Source: Coxiella-like endosymbiont (GTDB taxonomy: Bacteria; Pseudomonadota; Gammaproteobacteria; Coxiellales; Coxiellaceae). Taken from it: a stretch of 64,000 nucleotides of DNA. A program made the position numbers and the translations under genes. How positions within the stretch are numbered: position 1 is the first letter of the stretch; each line of letters starts with the position of its first letter. Below, piece after piece: positions 11,290-25,037 of the stretch. The notes beneath the pieces were generated by a model, which saw nothing but the letters and a program-made list of their open reading frames with translations, ran no database searches and had not been told where the DNA came from. The stretch lies in the NCBI RefSeq assembly GCF_030643785.1, contig NZ_CP094378.1:558001-622000 (forward strand). Reading direction: 5' to 3'.

Positions 11290-12412
11290 AAAATAGCCGT
11301 TTTTAGCTCTAGCAAACACTATGTAAGTTGCTCGCTTTCTTTTCTAGAATTTGTTTGGCTAACCAGGTAAAGCAAACTGCCTCTACCCAATCGAGAGATA
11401 TACCCGACTCTTCAGTGGTGGTTATGGTTACTCGTAAGGTTGACATAATTCCCTCAATCGGTCGACGACGGTAGTGTGGGGTTATGGATACCCCGCGCCC
11501 CCACACAATCATACGCTGCCGGAATTTAAAGAGAGGCGATGGAAAGCCTGACTAATACTTCGAGCAGTGAGTTCCACTAAAGTAGCTTAGATGTTTTCTA
11601 CGGAAAAATCGCTTCCCATTAATTTTTCTTCGAGCCACTTAAGGTGTTGAAATATTCACAACCGATGCTTTTGGGTGGAGAACGTTGAAAATAGGGGGTC
11701 TGCTAGTAGGCTTTCTAATAAGGTTTCTTGTATGTTGTATGCAGCCGCTTGCTGCTCACTTCCCAGAGTGGTCCCAGTCTTTTTTTAAATGCCGGCCACA
11801 CCACAAGCATCAAGCAGAGTATTTCCTGGCCCAGTATCAAAACCTATAACAAATTGATGGGGATCCTGAGGAAGGAACGTAAGATTAGCGATCCCCCAAT
11901 ATTTGTTACCAGTCGGTTTTTTAGTATTTCGCAATAGGAAATTATGGAAAGCAGGCGCAAGAGCAGTGCGGATTGACCCCCTAGTGCCATGGTCCCGGCA
12001 GGCGAAAATCAGCTACCTTTGTAATATTCCTGTTAGGATCGCGATTGTATTAGGATCTCCAAGTTGCAAGGTAAAAGGATAGTTTCCTTCGGGCTTATGA
12101 TGTGGTTTGGCCATGGCTACCAATAGCGTAAATCGTTTTTGGTTTAATATCGGCTTTTTTTAGCAGGTTTTAAGCGACACGGCTGCAAATAATCGTCCGA
12201 GCGTCACATCAATTTCCCCGAGTTTACTTAATGGAACAAGAGGAAGACAAACAGGGAAGGTTCAAGTTTTTTCTTATTTCTTTAGGAATCGGCTCGCTAT
12301 GACTGGCTACCATATGACTGGCTACCAGTTGGATAGGATTAAATCGGACAAGCACAGCGTCAACGGGCATCCAAACTTGTGCCGGACGCCGATGTAAAAA
12401 CGTTCTTATGGC
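11290..12412 (-). pseudogene. anmK: Decayed anhydro-N-acetylmuramic acid kinase
   Basis: AnmK phosphorylates anhydroMurNAc released by muropeptide recycling. Readable landmarks from the 5' end are the SGTSLDA start motif (about 12370-12385), VASHSEPIPKEIRKNL (about 12270-12320), KLGEIDVTLGRLFAAVS, YPFTLQLGDPNTIAILTGI (about 12020-12090), GIANLTFLPQDPHQFVIGFD followed by TGPGNTLLDA (about 11795-11900, the sugar/phosphate-binding G-F-D-T-G-P-G-N motif) and GISLDWVEAVCFTWLA (about 11345-11390). Many frameshifts separate them. A 15-bp tandem duplication at 12298-12327 adds five residues. The gene starts close to the end of the upstream M23 peptidase, suggesting an old operon. Confidence 0.85.
12298..12327. 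repeat. 15-bp perfect tandem duplication inside anmK remnant
   Basis: Two exact copies (12298-12312 and 12313-12327) of TATGACTGGCTACCA. The length is a multiple of three, so this copy change alone would not shift the frame. Confidence 0.9.
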
Positions 12413-12425
12413 ACACTTGTAGGGC

Positions 12426-13725
12426 TTATGTTGAATTTTTAAGTTTCGTATTGTTGGCGGCTAATTGAGTATCTTGATGCAGATGCAGCTCCGCTAACAA
12501 TTGTTTAGCTGTATTCAAAAAAGGTTTCTCATATTTTTGGGGAACACTTTGGTCTGTGGGAAGTTTCATAGCCAACCAATTTTGGGGTTTACCATTGACA
12601 TAGAAGCCAAAGTGAAGATGTGGCCCTGTGGTCCAACCCGATTCGCCTACGTACCCAATTATTTCTCCTTTATGCACCCATTCGTTGAGGTGAGGTTTCG
12701 AAAATCGCAACATATGTCCATACAGGGCGAGATAATGGTGACCATAACGTACCTTAATTGTCCTGCCATAGCCACCGTCATGGCCCGTAAAGACGATTTG
12801 GCCTTCACCAATAGATTTAATAGGTGTACCAAGAGGAGCAGCAAAATCCACACCTAGGTGAGGTCGAATTTTATGTAATATAGGATCATAGCGATGATAG
12901 CTGAAGTAACTGCTGATCCGTTTATAATGCAGGGGGCACGCAGAAAAGGCACTGCCACACTGCGACTACTACTACTATTAGGATTGTAATAGGCAGTATG
13001 ATTGATAGGATAAGTATAACGAACGGCTTGCTGCTCTATTTTATCTCGATGAATGAATTCAGAAGCAACGATATTACCATTGCGGTATTTCTTTCTATTA
13101 ATGTAATCTTCTTGATACAGAAAGTCAAAGCGATCTCCTCGACGGAGGTCACGTGCAAAATTAATCTTTCCGCCAAAAATAGTTTGTAATTCGCTAAGCA
13201 TTCGGGAAGTTAGACCAGATTTTTTTGCATCTTGAGTTAGAGAATGTTGAACTACAATTGACTTATAAGCCAAGGTAGTTGTAACGGATTGGGTTTTCAT
13301 CTTTTTTATAAAGTCATTTCCTTGACGAATAAAAATTAATGTCTTAGCTGTCGATAGTGGATATTGAAGTGCCATGAGTTGATGAGAAGAATTGGTTTGG
13401 AAAGCGAGTTTTTCATGAGGACGAAGGACAGCGAGAAATTTATTTTGCTTGAGCAGCTGCACCAAATCCTTCTGATTAATTTTTAAACGAATAAAAATAG
13501 CCGCTAAAGTATCACCACGTGTTACTACGACGGTTTGCCATTGCAGATCCAGTCTGTTTATTTTTTTACAATATTAAGTGGGGTAGAAGTGTTAAGGGTA
13601 AGTCGTTTGACGGGTGGTGGTGGGGGTGTGTGAACCCAAAGCAATCTCATTAAAACGGTCAGGACGAGACCTACGGTGAAAATGATCAATACGGTCGATT
13701 TCCACCTCACTTTTTCTGGTCGCAT
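12426..13725 (-). pseudogene. M23 family peptidase (MepM/NlpD-like), two apparent frameshifts
   Basis: Zinc endopeptidase of the periplasm that cuts peptidoglycan cross-links. It starts ATG at 13725 with an AGGAA-like site upstream. An N-terminal membrane anchor (STVLIIFTVGLVLTVLMRL) precedes a proline-rich linker, then an OapA/LysM-like part (VVTRGDTLAAIFIRLKINQ). The C-terminal lysostaphin-type domain has HLGVDFAAP and TTGPHLHFGF, both zinc-ligand motifs intact. Two breaks occur: 13561-13567 (seven T on plus, eight needed) and 12932-12936 (five G on plus, six needed). Adding one base at each restores a continuous frame. So it may be a recent pseudogene or a working gene with sequence errors. 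Lies immediately upstream of anmK. Confidence 0.8.
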
Positions 13726-13807
13726 TCAGTTTCCTTTTGGATTTCGACTGATTACAATTTCGAATCATACCATGTAATACAAAGATCCGGAATAATGAGA
13801 GGATTAG

Positions 13808-15007
13808 ATGATTTCACCACAAGAAGCACTAGAAGAAATTAAACGAGGTACTGTCGAAATTATTCTTGAAAAAGAATTACTTGTACGTTTAAGTGAAAAA
13901 AAACCATTGCGAATAAAATTGGGATTTGATCCCACAGCCCCAGATATTCATCTTGGCCACACCGTCGTATTAAATAAGCTGCGTCAATTTCAAGTTTTAG
14001 GGCATGAAGTGATTTTTTTAATTGGTGATTTTACGGGAATGATTGGCGATCCTACCGGTAAAAATATAACACGTAAGCCATTGACGCCTGAAAAAGTTAT
14101 GGAGAATACTAAAACTTATGAGAAACAAGCTTTTCATATTTTAGATCCTGAGAAAACTAAAGTTACTTTTAACTCAAACTGGATGAATAATTTAAAGGCC
14201 GATGACCTCCTTCGTTTAGCATCAACTTATACGGTTGCACGAATGTTAGAACGAGATGATTTTAATAAGCGTTATGTTGCGCAACAACCGATCACTATCC
14301 ATGAATTTTTATATCCTTTATTACAAGGTTATGATTCTGTGGCTCTCCATGCTGACGTTGAATTGGGTGGCACCGATCAAAAGTTCAATTTGTTAGTAGG
14401 CCGAGAATTACAGAAATATTTTGGCCAACGACTCCAATGTATTCTGACAATGCCTTTGTTAGAAGGATTGGATGGCGTTCAGAAGATGTCCAAGTCATTG
14501 AATAATTATATTGGTATCACCGAATCTCCGGAAGAAATGTTCGGCAAAATTATGTCGATATCTGATGATTTAATGTGGCGCTATTATGAATTATTAAGTT
14601 TTCGATCCATGCAGGAAATTAATCATTGGCGCAGAGAAGTAGTTGAAGGAAAAAATCCACGGGATATAAAAATTTTATTAGGTGAAGAATTAGTAGCGCG
14701 TTTTCATGGAGAAAAATCAGCGAAAGCTGCACATCAGCATTTCATCGATCGCTTTAAAAATCATGCATTACCCACCGATCTTGAGGAAATTGAGGTTCCA
14801 GCTGAAAACAACCATTTAGGAATTGGGTACATTCTGCAACGCGCTGGCTTAGTCAGCACGACTTCCGAAGCTCGTCGGATGATATCGCAGGGTGCCGTTC
14901 GTATAGACGGCGAGCGAGTTGAAGATGTTCAATTAACCATCCCCACTGGTGAAAGTCATTTGTACCAAGTGGGAAAACGTCGTTTTACTAAAGTGAAGGT
15001 GATTTGA
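13808..15007 (+). CDS. tyrS: Tyrosyl-tRNA synthetase
   Basis: Charges tRNA-Tyr with tyrosine in the cytoplasm. The 399-residue product is full length for a class Ic bacterial TyrRS. The HIGH-type motif is HLGH near residue 48 in [15 protein letters not shown]. The tyrosine-pocket and anticodon-connecting regions follow, and the KMSKS loop is intact as QKMSKSLNN near residue 235. The C-terminal S4 RNA-binding domain ([20 protein letters not shown]) is present. ATG start has a GAGAGG Shine-Dalgarno seven bases upstream. It is one of the few fully intact genes in the first 20 kb and stands between decayed genes on both sides, so it is under clear purifying selection. Confidence 0.98.
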   Translation: MISPQEALEEIKRGTVEIILEKELLVRLSEKKPLRIKLGFDPTAPDIHLGHTVVLNKLRQFQVLGHEVIFLIGDFTGMIGDPTGKNITRKPLTPEKVMENTKTYEKQAFHILDPEKTKVTFNSNWMNNLKADDLLRLASTYTVARMLERDDFNKRYVAQQPITIHEFLYPLLQGYDSVALHADVELGGTDQKFNLLVGRELQKYFGQRLQCILTMPLLEGLDGVQKMSKSLNNYIGITESPEEMFGKIMSISDDLMWRYYELLSFRSMQEINHWRREVVEGKNPRDIKILLGEELVARFHGEKSAKAAHQHFIDRFKNHALPTDLEEIEVPAENNHLGIGYILQRAGLVSTTSEARRMISQGAVRIDGERVEDVQLTIPTGESHLYQVGKRRFTKVKVI

Positions 15008-15009
15008 TC

Positions 15010-15720
15010 TCTTCCCTCACTCTTGTGGATCTTGGAACAATTACAACAGAAGATCTGCCATCTTGCGAGAATAGGGAAAAAGTGCGGGGAATTTTGAACA
15101 ACGTGGTTCCTGAGATTGGGTAGATAAGGAAGATCTTCTTGAAGCAGCAGTCTCTCCAAGTAATTTCTTAAAAGTGCTAGTTGTATCCTCGTCTTTAATT
15201 CTGCGATGGATGAGGCAATTGTTGAGTAAAGGGCGACTACAAAATTTCTACCATCAGATATTGTTAACTGCTTTAGCACAAGTTCTAAGTGTTCTTGAGT
15301 TAAAATCCGAGCGCCATTCAGAGCACACAAGGCATCGCACAGGGCTTTCGGCTGGGGAGTGCGTAGCAACTGCTTGGATGTTTTGGGAGTTTAATAATCC
15401 TATCTTTTGTTAAGGTGTCTCAAGCTCTCAGCTACCGCTTCCAGATTTCGATGCGCGATAGCGATCGCTTGTCGAACATCGTCTTTTAAAAAATGTTTAT
15501 TTTGTAAGAGCACGGTCATTATTTTCTCGAATTCGGAAAGAATTATTTTTTCTAATCTGAATAAGAGCCTTCCGCAATTTCTTTAGAATTTTCATTATTG
15601 CTAGAGCTGAGGATATTAGCGTATTTGCTCATTTAATAGATTATTTCGAGTAAGTATTCCAGGGGTTTCATTAAATTTAACAAGGGCTTTAGCTAGAATG
15701 ACAAGATTTTCGCTTACTAG
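15010..15720 (-). pseudogene. Decayed repeat protein with A-L-x-x-L...ILTqE-type units
   Basis: The best piece (down to tyrS, reading from 15369) has KALCDALCALNGARILTQEH and the neighbouring unit LELVLKQLTISDGRNF. Further upstream, in other frames, come KHFLKDDVRQAIAIAHRNLE and FNETPGILTRNNL. These are short helical units of about 35 residues with the core A-L-x-x-L-x-x-A-x-I-L-T-x-E-N, a repeat type I associate with Coxiella and Legionella proteins of unknown function. Stops and frameshifts are many. Function unknown. Confidence 0.5.
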
Positions 15721-15880
15721 CATATCAAAATGATCTTATAGAAATATTAAAAAAACTATAGAAATTTGCTAAATTTTTAGTACACGATAATTTTTGACAA
15801 GTGAATTATTAAAAAAATAATTGACTTAGAATTCTGTTTATTAAACGTTTTATTTTTTTAAGATTAATTTAATTATGGAC

Positions 15881-15958
15881 GTCATTCCCGCGAAAGTGGG
15901 AATCCAGTGAAAAGAATAACTTATGCGAGTTCTGGATTCCCACTTTCGCGGGAATGAC
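15881..15958. repeat. Palindromic repeat with 27-bp perfect arms
   Basis: Left arm 15881-15907 begins GTCATTCCCGCGAAAGTGGG; right arm 15932-15958 is its exact reverse complement; loop of 24 bases. Each arm is itself partly palindromic (CCCGCGAAAGTGGG). The core ATTCCCGC...GGGAAT resembles widespread intergenic palindromes in proteobacteria such as the Neisseria dRS3 type. It lies between the repeat-protein remnant and unassigned sequence. Confidence 0.9.
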
Positions 15959-15959
15959 T

Positions 15960-16400
15960 ATCTTAGGGGGATATTCAGTATTAAAAAATTATCATTTCTG
16001 ATTACAAAAATTGTATTGTGTTGAGTGCTAAATTTTACTGACCTGCGACTTATATTTATTAAGCAACAGTAAATAAGATTTAAAGTTGTGGAATAATGAA
16101 TAATCAAGACATTGCCACATTTGAATTTTTCATTTTTGGAAGTCGTTTCAAGAGATGATAAGGGGGCGTTGGCCAGATCCAATCGTTTCTTAAACATTTG
16201 ATCATTAACATGAAGTTTATCCATAGGAAAAAATTTATTATTTCTTCCATTAAAGGGGGCTTGGGCAAAAATACTTCTCTGCCCTTGGTTTTTTTACAAA
16301 GTGGATTACAAAGCGGAAAGGATATAAAATTATATATCCTTCTGCTTCTAACTGTGGTACAGATCAAAGAAAAATCCGTTGAGGATTTAGTCTAACTAGA
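15960..16400 (-). other. Unassigned, probably decayed coding sequence
   Basis: Overlapping open stretches on the minus strand (16104-16367 and 15958-16224) share a protein-like composition (VNDQMFKKRLDLANAPLSSL) in two frames, as expected for a frameshifted gene. No family was recognised. Confidence 0.3.
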
Positions 16401-16619
16401 GTGACCATCTCTGCTGCAGAAATAAACTCCTCTTGATTTTAGGTGAATTGAGCTTCGCTTCTATTTCTGTTGATATAGGAAAATAAAAAATAACTCTCAT
16501 CATTATTTTCATTTTCTTTTACATGTATTTTAACGAATTCATTTGATCCTAAATTTATTAGATATTTTTTTATTTTCATAGGTAATTCTTAAGAAGTAAA
16601 TAAATTTAGAAGTAAATAA

Positions 16620-17280
16620 ATTTTTATATTCTGAGTATTCTGAGTCCGTCATTTCCGGTAAAAAAATCCTGTTTTTGCAGGTTTGGGAAAGTAAGGAGGG
16701 GGAATAGTCTAATGTGGTTATTCCCTCGTAAATAAAATTGCCTGGCTTCTTTTTCCAAATGAGAATAGAGGGATTTCTTTTCCTCTTTATTAATAGATTT
16801 TTTATTAATAGATTTTATTAATAGATATAAAGCATTGATAGTGTCAAATCCTTTAGTTGAAAAGGAAGTAATGGCCTCTTTAATTTCCTTTTGGGTTACT
16901 CCCTTCCCCTACTTGAGCAATAAAATTTTCTTTGAGCTTGTCGCTTTTTTAAATTGTCTGTATGGCAGCATCTAGCTCTCTATCCATTCAAGAAAAATTT
17001 TGGCACTACGGTTTTTAAGTATTGAGATATTTGAGTGAGGGCCATTCTTTATTATTATGAGTGGAAAATTGAAGGAAATCCTCGTAATTGTAACGAATAA
17101 TTTGACTCTCCGTAGGAGTTAATGCTTTAGATTTCATAAACTGCTTTAACACAAAGGCAACAGGAAGCCCCCTTTTTTTGTCTTCAGCATACTTTTTATC
17201 ATATTCCTTAATTAGATGTTCTAGTGGATCTCTTTATCATTGGAATTCTCTTTGGTTATGTAACTGAACTACTTTAATAT
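16620..17280 (-). pseudogene. Decayed gene of unknown function
   Basis: Readable blocks on the minus strand are LIKEYDKKYAEDKKRGLPVA, FVLKQFMKSKALTPTESQII, RYNYEDFLQFSTHNNKEWPS (about 17040-17215) and, after breaks, KSDKLKENFIAQVG and EIKEAITSFSTKGFDTINAL (about 16800-16960). The composition is charged and helical. The unit FVLKQFMKSKALTPTES resembles the helical repeats seen at 15010-15720. A triplicated ATTAATAGATTTT-like stretch at about 16786-16825 lies in it. Confidence 0.45.
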
Positions 17281-17439
17281 TTAAAGATTAAAGCTGTCTT
17301 AAATTTCTCTGATTATTATAAACCATGTACATCTTATATTAAGACTTAAATAAACTTATCTTGATAAGCTTTTACTATCAAAAATAAAAGATATTTGAGG
17401 AGGAACGAGTAGCAGAAAATTAAAGAAATTCATCAACTT

Positions 17440-18120
17440 TATCGATAAAAAATGGATAAATAAGAAAGTTTGTAGGAATCTTTAGGTTTTGGGAGTGACA
17501 GGGTAGAACGATTTAATATGTTCTTTGTTGAAGAGCGTTTAGAGAATAATCTTGAAGAAATGATTACTGAAGAAAAAACATGGAAATTGGTGGACCAAGA
17601 TCCTGGAAGAAATTCCTATCGACTATCATCCGAAAGAGCAGAAAGATAAAATTCTTTCCTATGAAAATGCTTTTGAAATCATAAAAATACTATTTTATAT
17701 TCGAATCATAAATGAAAACAAACGTACTTTTTTGATTTCTTCAGAAAACTAAAAGCTACTGCTTTACAGAAACATTTTCACTGCAGAAGTTGCTTTAGGA
17801 TTCTTCCGATCCTGTCTCCCTAATATGGTCATTTATCTATATTTCTAGTGCTGCTTCCACTGATTTGCTTAATACTTATCAGAAGAAATTGCTGATCACA
17901 ACAATCCCCAAGCGTTTCTAATATGTTTATTTCGCTTTCGAAGATAGGATTAATATCGGAGGGAACGATTAAGAAGGTTCTCGCTCATCCAAATGTAGAA
18001 ATGTTTGCCGAAGCATTGATTCTTTTGCACCAATCAAAAATCTTGACGAAAGAAATTTATAGAGACGTCCAAGAGCCTGAGAATCTAAAAAAGGTTGTGG
18101 AAGAGCTGCAGAAAAATTGA
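17440..18120 (+). pseudogene. Decayed helical-repeat protein of unknown function
   Basis: Starts readable at about 17490 with VERFNMFFVEERLENNLEEM and WKLVDQDPGRNSYRLSSERA, then degenerates. An open 3' part (17923-18120) reads IGLISEGTIKKVLAHPNVEM, FAEALILLHQSKILTKEIYR and ends at a TGA after a charged tail. FAEALILLHQSKILTKE is the same unit type as in the remnant at 15010-15720, so the two genes belong to one family, on opposite strands. Confidence 0.5.
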
Positions 18121-18369
18121 GATGAAAAAGAAGCGAAAAATAAGTTAAGTCTATTTGCACGAGGCTGGCGGGCCGCAACCTCCTAAATTGCAAACCGATC
18201 CTCGGTCAGATACTACTGCGTGCCTCAGCCCTTGATGGTGGCTTACTGCTTGTAGTATCTTGGTTATGACCTATTTTAGGAAACTCTATGAAAATAGTCC
18301 AATTTTAATTTCTAGCATCGGCAATTTCTGTTTTCTATATTTTATCAGTTTTTGCGAATGTCCTCCCAC

Positions 18370-19157
18370 AATACCGAAAATACCGAACATTGATCACTAG
18401 CGCCAAAAAATGCCAAACGCTAAATTGCGTTAGACAGAGAATTTTAGCTACATCGGCAGGCGTTCCAATTTTGCCTGCTGGAATTTGAGCGACAACTATC
18501 TTGGCAAATAGTTTTAATATCGACTTTCTTCTTTTCCACTTTCTGCTCCATGAGTTTTTCTAATTGCTCCGTTTCAATGGAGCCCGGTAGAACATTATTT
18601 GCGATGATTCCATATTTTTCCACTTCATAAGATAGCATTTTTTCCGATGCGACTACAGCCCATCGCGTGGTGTTGGAAACATCTAAAGTTTCGATAAGTA
18701 ATTTCACCGACGTAGAAAAATAATGTTAATAATGTAACCGAATTGGTTTACGTTTATGTTCGGAATTAGGTATTGCGTTAAAAGTATATTAGCACGTAAA
18801 TGGGTGTAAAATCAGTTTCAAACTCTTCATCAGTTGCCTCTAGGTAGGATAGGTAGCCCTCCAGCATTATTAATTAAAATTTTAATGGTCCCGTTCCGTT
18901 GCTATTAATTTTTTGAATAATGATTCTTCCTAAAACATCTAAGATTAGAAACATTTGCTAGAAAGATTTGCGCATAAGTAAGAATGATGCTGAGCGTATT
19001 TTTTCGGAAGAAAAGGAAATAACAGCTTTTAAAGCATTTTCGTTACGGGCAAGAACAACAACTTCACAACCCAATTTTGCAAGTGCTTCTGCACAAGCTT
19101 TGCCAATGCCTTTTGGGGTATCACAAACTAAGGCACGTTTTCCCGATAAATGCAGCT
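18370..19157 (-). pseudogene. Decayed short-chain dehydrogenase/reductase
   Basis: N-terminal part (about 18960-19145) reads LSGKRALVCDTPKGIGKACA then EALAKLGCEVVVLARNENAL, the NAD(P)-binding Rossmann start (T-G-x-x-x-G-I-G in the family; here D-T-P-K-G-I-G). The C-terminal part (18444-18707) has SYEVEKYGIIANNVLPGSIE, the post-catalytic N-x-V-x-P-G region. The middle carrying the Y-x-x-x-K active site is broken. Lies immediately after the CHMI remnant on the same strand; together they suggest a lost catabolic or fatty-acyl pair, but the substrate is unknown. Confidence 0.75.
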
Positions 19158-19160
19158 GGA

Positions 19161-19579
19161 TTATTTATTTCCCAATGGAGTGAAGGTGCCACTACTAGGA
19201 TATTTAAAATAAGTATCGCGTTTAATATTATCTACGCGTACGGTAATTTGTAAATCTAAATTTTTTTTGATTTAGTATACAAAGGTTTTTAAGGGTTTCT
19301 TTAAGGGTTTCTAATAAATTTAATACCGCTTCTCCTAAGGATTACTTTACAGCGATAGTTCGCTCTTCCAGAAGAAATAAATCCAAATGAATAAACACTT
19401 TATTTTTTCCACCTGTCTCCACATAATAGTGATCTAATTTTTTAGTTCGAGATTTATAATTTTCTATACTTACGCCGACTCGACTATTTGATTATGGTTT
19501 GGTGTAATTGGTAAAAGAGAGAATTAAATTCGATGGAATTTTGAATGTTGTCACTAAACCCCAATGTGATTTGTGGCAT
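19161..19579 (-). pseudogene. Decayed 5-carboxymethyl-2-hydroxymuconate delta-isomerase-like protein
   Basis: ATG at 19579 gives MPQITLGFSDNIQNSIEFNS, matching the family start M-P-H-x-x-x-E-Y-S-x-N with the catalytic Pro1. Downstream frames read YYVETGGKNKVFIHLDLFLL (usual G-D-G...F-x-H-L-x-L-x-I-L), then LDLQITVRVDNIKRDTYFKY and a stop at 19161. Frameshifts and a short duplication of AAGGGTTTCTTT near 19290-19312 interrupt it. Confidence 0.7.
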
Positions 19580-20087
19580 TAAATTTCTCACTGGTGATAT
19601 AAGAGAGAAGATAACTATATCATGCTTAGGTTGGAGTGATTAAGCTTTAACCTAGAATGTAGGCGCTCACCTAAAAAGAGTCATCGTGCTAGAGCATTTA
19701 GGAACATCGAATGTTGGGGTCACAGCAACGAGATAAGTAGTCATTAGGACCGCATTGTCATTAGGACCGCATTTATAAATAGTAAACCCAGTTTTTCATT
19801 ATTTCATAATCGTTCCTCCCTAGCTCATGGGCGCCTAAAAGCCTATGTACAAATTGTCTAATAAGAAAAAAGGAGTCTGCTGGGGCACTCTTTTTTGTGA
19901 GCAATACCTGATCAAATTGATTTTCAAGTTAAACTGATTAAAAAATATGTTATACTTTTTATTGGAGTTTTGTTCATGGAATCTGTTGTCATTTATCACA
20001 TTCTAGTGATACTTATCTTGGGTCCGGGTTTTTATTAATGTTATATTTACGATAGGGCTCGAAAGGAAATGGGATCATATTTTTTTA
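19580..20087. other. Intergenic region before the rRNA operon
   Basis: No gene recognised. It holds a 17-bp tandem duplication (19741-19757 and 19758-19773, TCATTAGGACCGCATT), a possible terminator at 19865-19896 and a short hydrophobic frame at about 19976-20036 (ESVVIYHILVILILGPGFY then stop) that may be the end of a decayed membrane protein. Confidence 0.45.
19865..19896. terminator. Possible Rho-independent terminator
   Basis: An A-run and GGAGT, a loop around CTGCTGGGG, then ACTC and a T-run give a short stem with one bulged G followed by six T. It would insulate the rRNA promoter from upstream transcription. Confidence 0.45.
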
Positions 20088-20115
20088 TTGACATTCCTCA
20101 CAAGGTGCGTAGAAT
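20088..20115 (+). promoter_or_regulatory. Sigma70-type promoter of the rRNA operon
   Basis: A perfect -35 TTGACA (20088-20093), a 16-base spacer and -10 TAGAAT (20110-20115), about 170 bases before 16S. A boxA-like GCTCTTTAAAAA follows at about 20141, as in antiterminated rRNA leaders. Confidence 0.8.
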
Positions 20116-20288
20116 AGTTCATCCATCCTTGATGGAATTGCTCTTTAAAAACTAGTAACAAACAGAAGCAGTTTGTGTGGGTACTGTGTGATAGTCGAAT
20201 CACCAAAAAATTATTCGACGCACAACCTGCTTAACTGCAGCGTTTTGTGTCGAGCCTTATTTTGCCTTTATTAGGCAACATTTATTTA

Positions 20289-21827
<1,539 letters not shown>

Positions 21828-21982
21828 ACTTTAAATAGGGTGACAAAATTATCGTACATGTATCCACACAAACTGCTTTCTAGCAATTATAGGATCCAGG
21901 ATCTGAGTTTATTATCAGAATCAGGTATAACAAAAGTTACCAGATGTAACGAAAGTTCCTCAGATCTCTAATCAATGAACTC

Positions 21983-22056
<74 letters not shown>

Positions 22057-22065
22057 CCCAATTTC

Positions 22066-22138
22066 GGGGCCATAGCTCAGTTGGGAGAGCATCTGCCTTG
22101 CAAGCAGAGGGTCGGCGGTTCAACTCCGCCTGGCTCCA
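22066..22138 (+). tRNA. tRNA-Ala (TGC)
   Basis: Acceptor GGGGCCA pairs with TGGCTCC, anticodon stem CTGCC/AGCAG flanks TGC, T loop GTTCAACTC. Ten bases after tRNA-Ile in the 16S-23S spacer, the standard gammaproteobacterial order. An inverted repeat follows (TTCGCTAAAACTACGCATA near 22144, complement near 22190-22211), probably an rRNA processing stem. Confidence 0.95.
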
Positions 22139-23476
22139 CATATTTCGCTAAAACTACGCATAGCGAACTAATTTGTAGATTGTGAATTATGCGTAGCTTT
22201 GCTTTAGCGAAGTCTTAACTTCTGTTTGTTTCTTTTGCCATTCATGATTTATCTTTGCTTTATTTTAAAGTATACTTAAAGTATATGATGTACATGATGG
22301 CCGACCCTGCGCCGTTTGTTCGAAGCAGGGAGCTCTTTAACAATTCGGTGAAAAAGTAAAAGTAAAGGCGCCAATTTAGGTATTCTAACGTCGTTATTGA
22401 CGTAGCAACCGTGTGAAATCATTCAGGGTTGTATAGTCAAGCGAATAAGCGCGTATGGTGGATGCCTTGGCAGTAAGAGGCGATGAAGGACGTAGTAGCC
22501 TGCGATAAGCTTCGGGAAGCTGGCAAACAAGCAATGATCCGGAGATTTCCGAATGGGGAAACCCAACCTTTTGAGGTTATTGTGTGCTGAATTCATAGGC
22601 ATATAAGGCGAACCTGGAGAACTGAAACATCTAAGTACCCAGAGGAAAAGAAATCAACCGAGATTCCGTCAGTAGCGGTGAGCGAAAGCGGAACAGCCCA
22701 GTTACTAAATCATTATTGGCTTTAGCAGAATGTTCTGGAAAGTTCAGCCATAGTGGGTAATAGCCCCGTATATAAAAGGGTTAATAATGTGGGTAACGAT
22801 GAGTAGGTCGGGACACGTGAAATCTTGACTGAATATGGGGGGACCATCCTCCAAGGCTAAATACTCCTTACTGACCGATAGCGAACTAGTACCGTAAGGG
22901 AAAGGTGAAAAGAACCCCAGCAAGGGGAGTGAAATAGAACCTGAAACCGTATGCGTACAAGCAGTCAAAGCACTTCTTCGGAAGTGTGATGGCGTACCTT
23001 TTGTATAATGGGTCAGCGACTTACTTGTTGTAGCAAGCTTAACCGTATAGGGGAGGCGTAGAGAAATCGAGTCTAAAATGGGCGTTTAGTTGCAACGAGT
23101 AGACCCGAAACCGGGCGATCTATCTATGGCCAGGGTGAAGGTCAGGTAACACTGACTGGAGGCCCGAACCCACTACTGTTGAAAAAGTAGGGGATGAGTT
23201 GTAGATAGGAGTGAAAGGCTAATCAAGCTCGGAGATAGCTGGTTCTCCTCGAAAGCTATTTAGGTAGCGCCTCGTGTATGACTCTTGGGGGTAGAGCACT
23301 GTTTCGGCTAGGGGGTCCACTCGGCCTACCAAACCGAGGCAAACTCCGAATACCAAGAAGTTTTAGCACGGGAGACACACTGCGGGTGATAAGGTCCGTG
23401 GTGAAAAGGGAAACAGCCCAGACCGCCAGCTAAGGTCCCAAAATCACAGTTAAGTGGAAAACGATGTGGGAAGTCT

Positions 23477-23541
<65 letters not shown>

Positions 23542-24246
23542 GAGTCGTCCTGCGCGAAAGATTTAACGGGGCTTAAACTGTGTACCGAAGCTGCGGAGCT
23601 CTTTTTAGAGCTGGTAGAGGAGCGTTCTGTAAGCCTGCGAAGGTGAATCGAGAGGTTTGCTGGAGGTATCAGAAGTGCGAATGCTGACATGAGTAACGAT
23701 AATGTAGGTGAAAAACCTACACGCCGAAAGTCCAAGGTTTCCTGCGCAACGCTAATCGGCGCAGGGTGAGTCGGCCCCTAAGGCAAAGCAGAAATGCGTA
23801 GTCGATGGGAAACAGGTTAATATTCCTGTACTTTACAATACTGCGATGGGAGGACGAAGAAGGCTAGGTCAGCCACTCGATGGTTGTAGTGGTTTAAGTT
23901 CGTAGGAAGAGTTCTTTGGCAAATCCGGGAACTCAATTCTGAGATATGATGACGAACCATGACTCGTTCATGTGAAGTGACTAATGCCACGCTTCCAGGA
24001 AAAGTCTCTAAGCTTCAGGTATTGTAGAACCGTACCCCAAACCGACACAGGTGGACAGGTAGAGAATACTAAGGCGTTTGAGAGAACTTGGGTGAAGGAA
24101 CTAGGCAAAATAACACCGTAACTTCGGGAAAAGGTGTACCCTTGGTAAGTGAAGGTCTTCGCGACTGGAGCTGAAGAGGGTTGCAGATACCAGGTGGCTG
24201 CGACTGTTTACTAAAAACACAGCACTCTGCAAACTCGTAAGAGGAC

Positions 24247-24281
<35 letters not shown>

Positions 24282-24319
24282 TAAATAATGGGGTTAGCTC
24301 TCGAGTAAAGCTCCAGATT

Positions 24320-25037
<718 letters not shown>

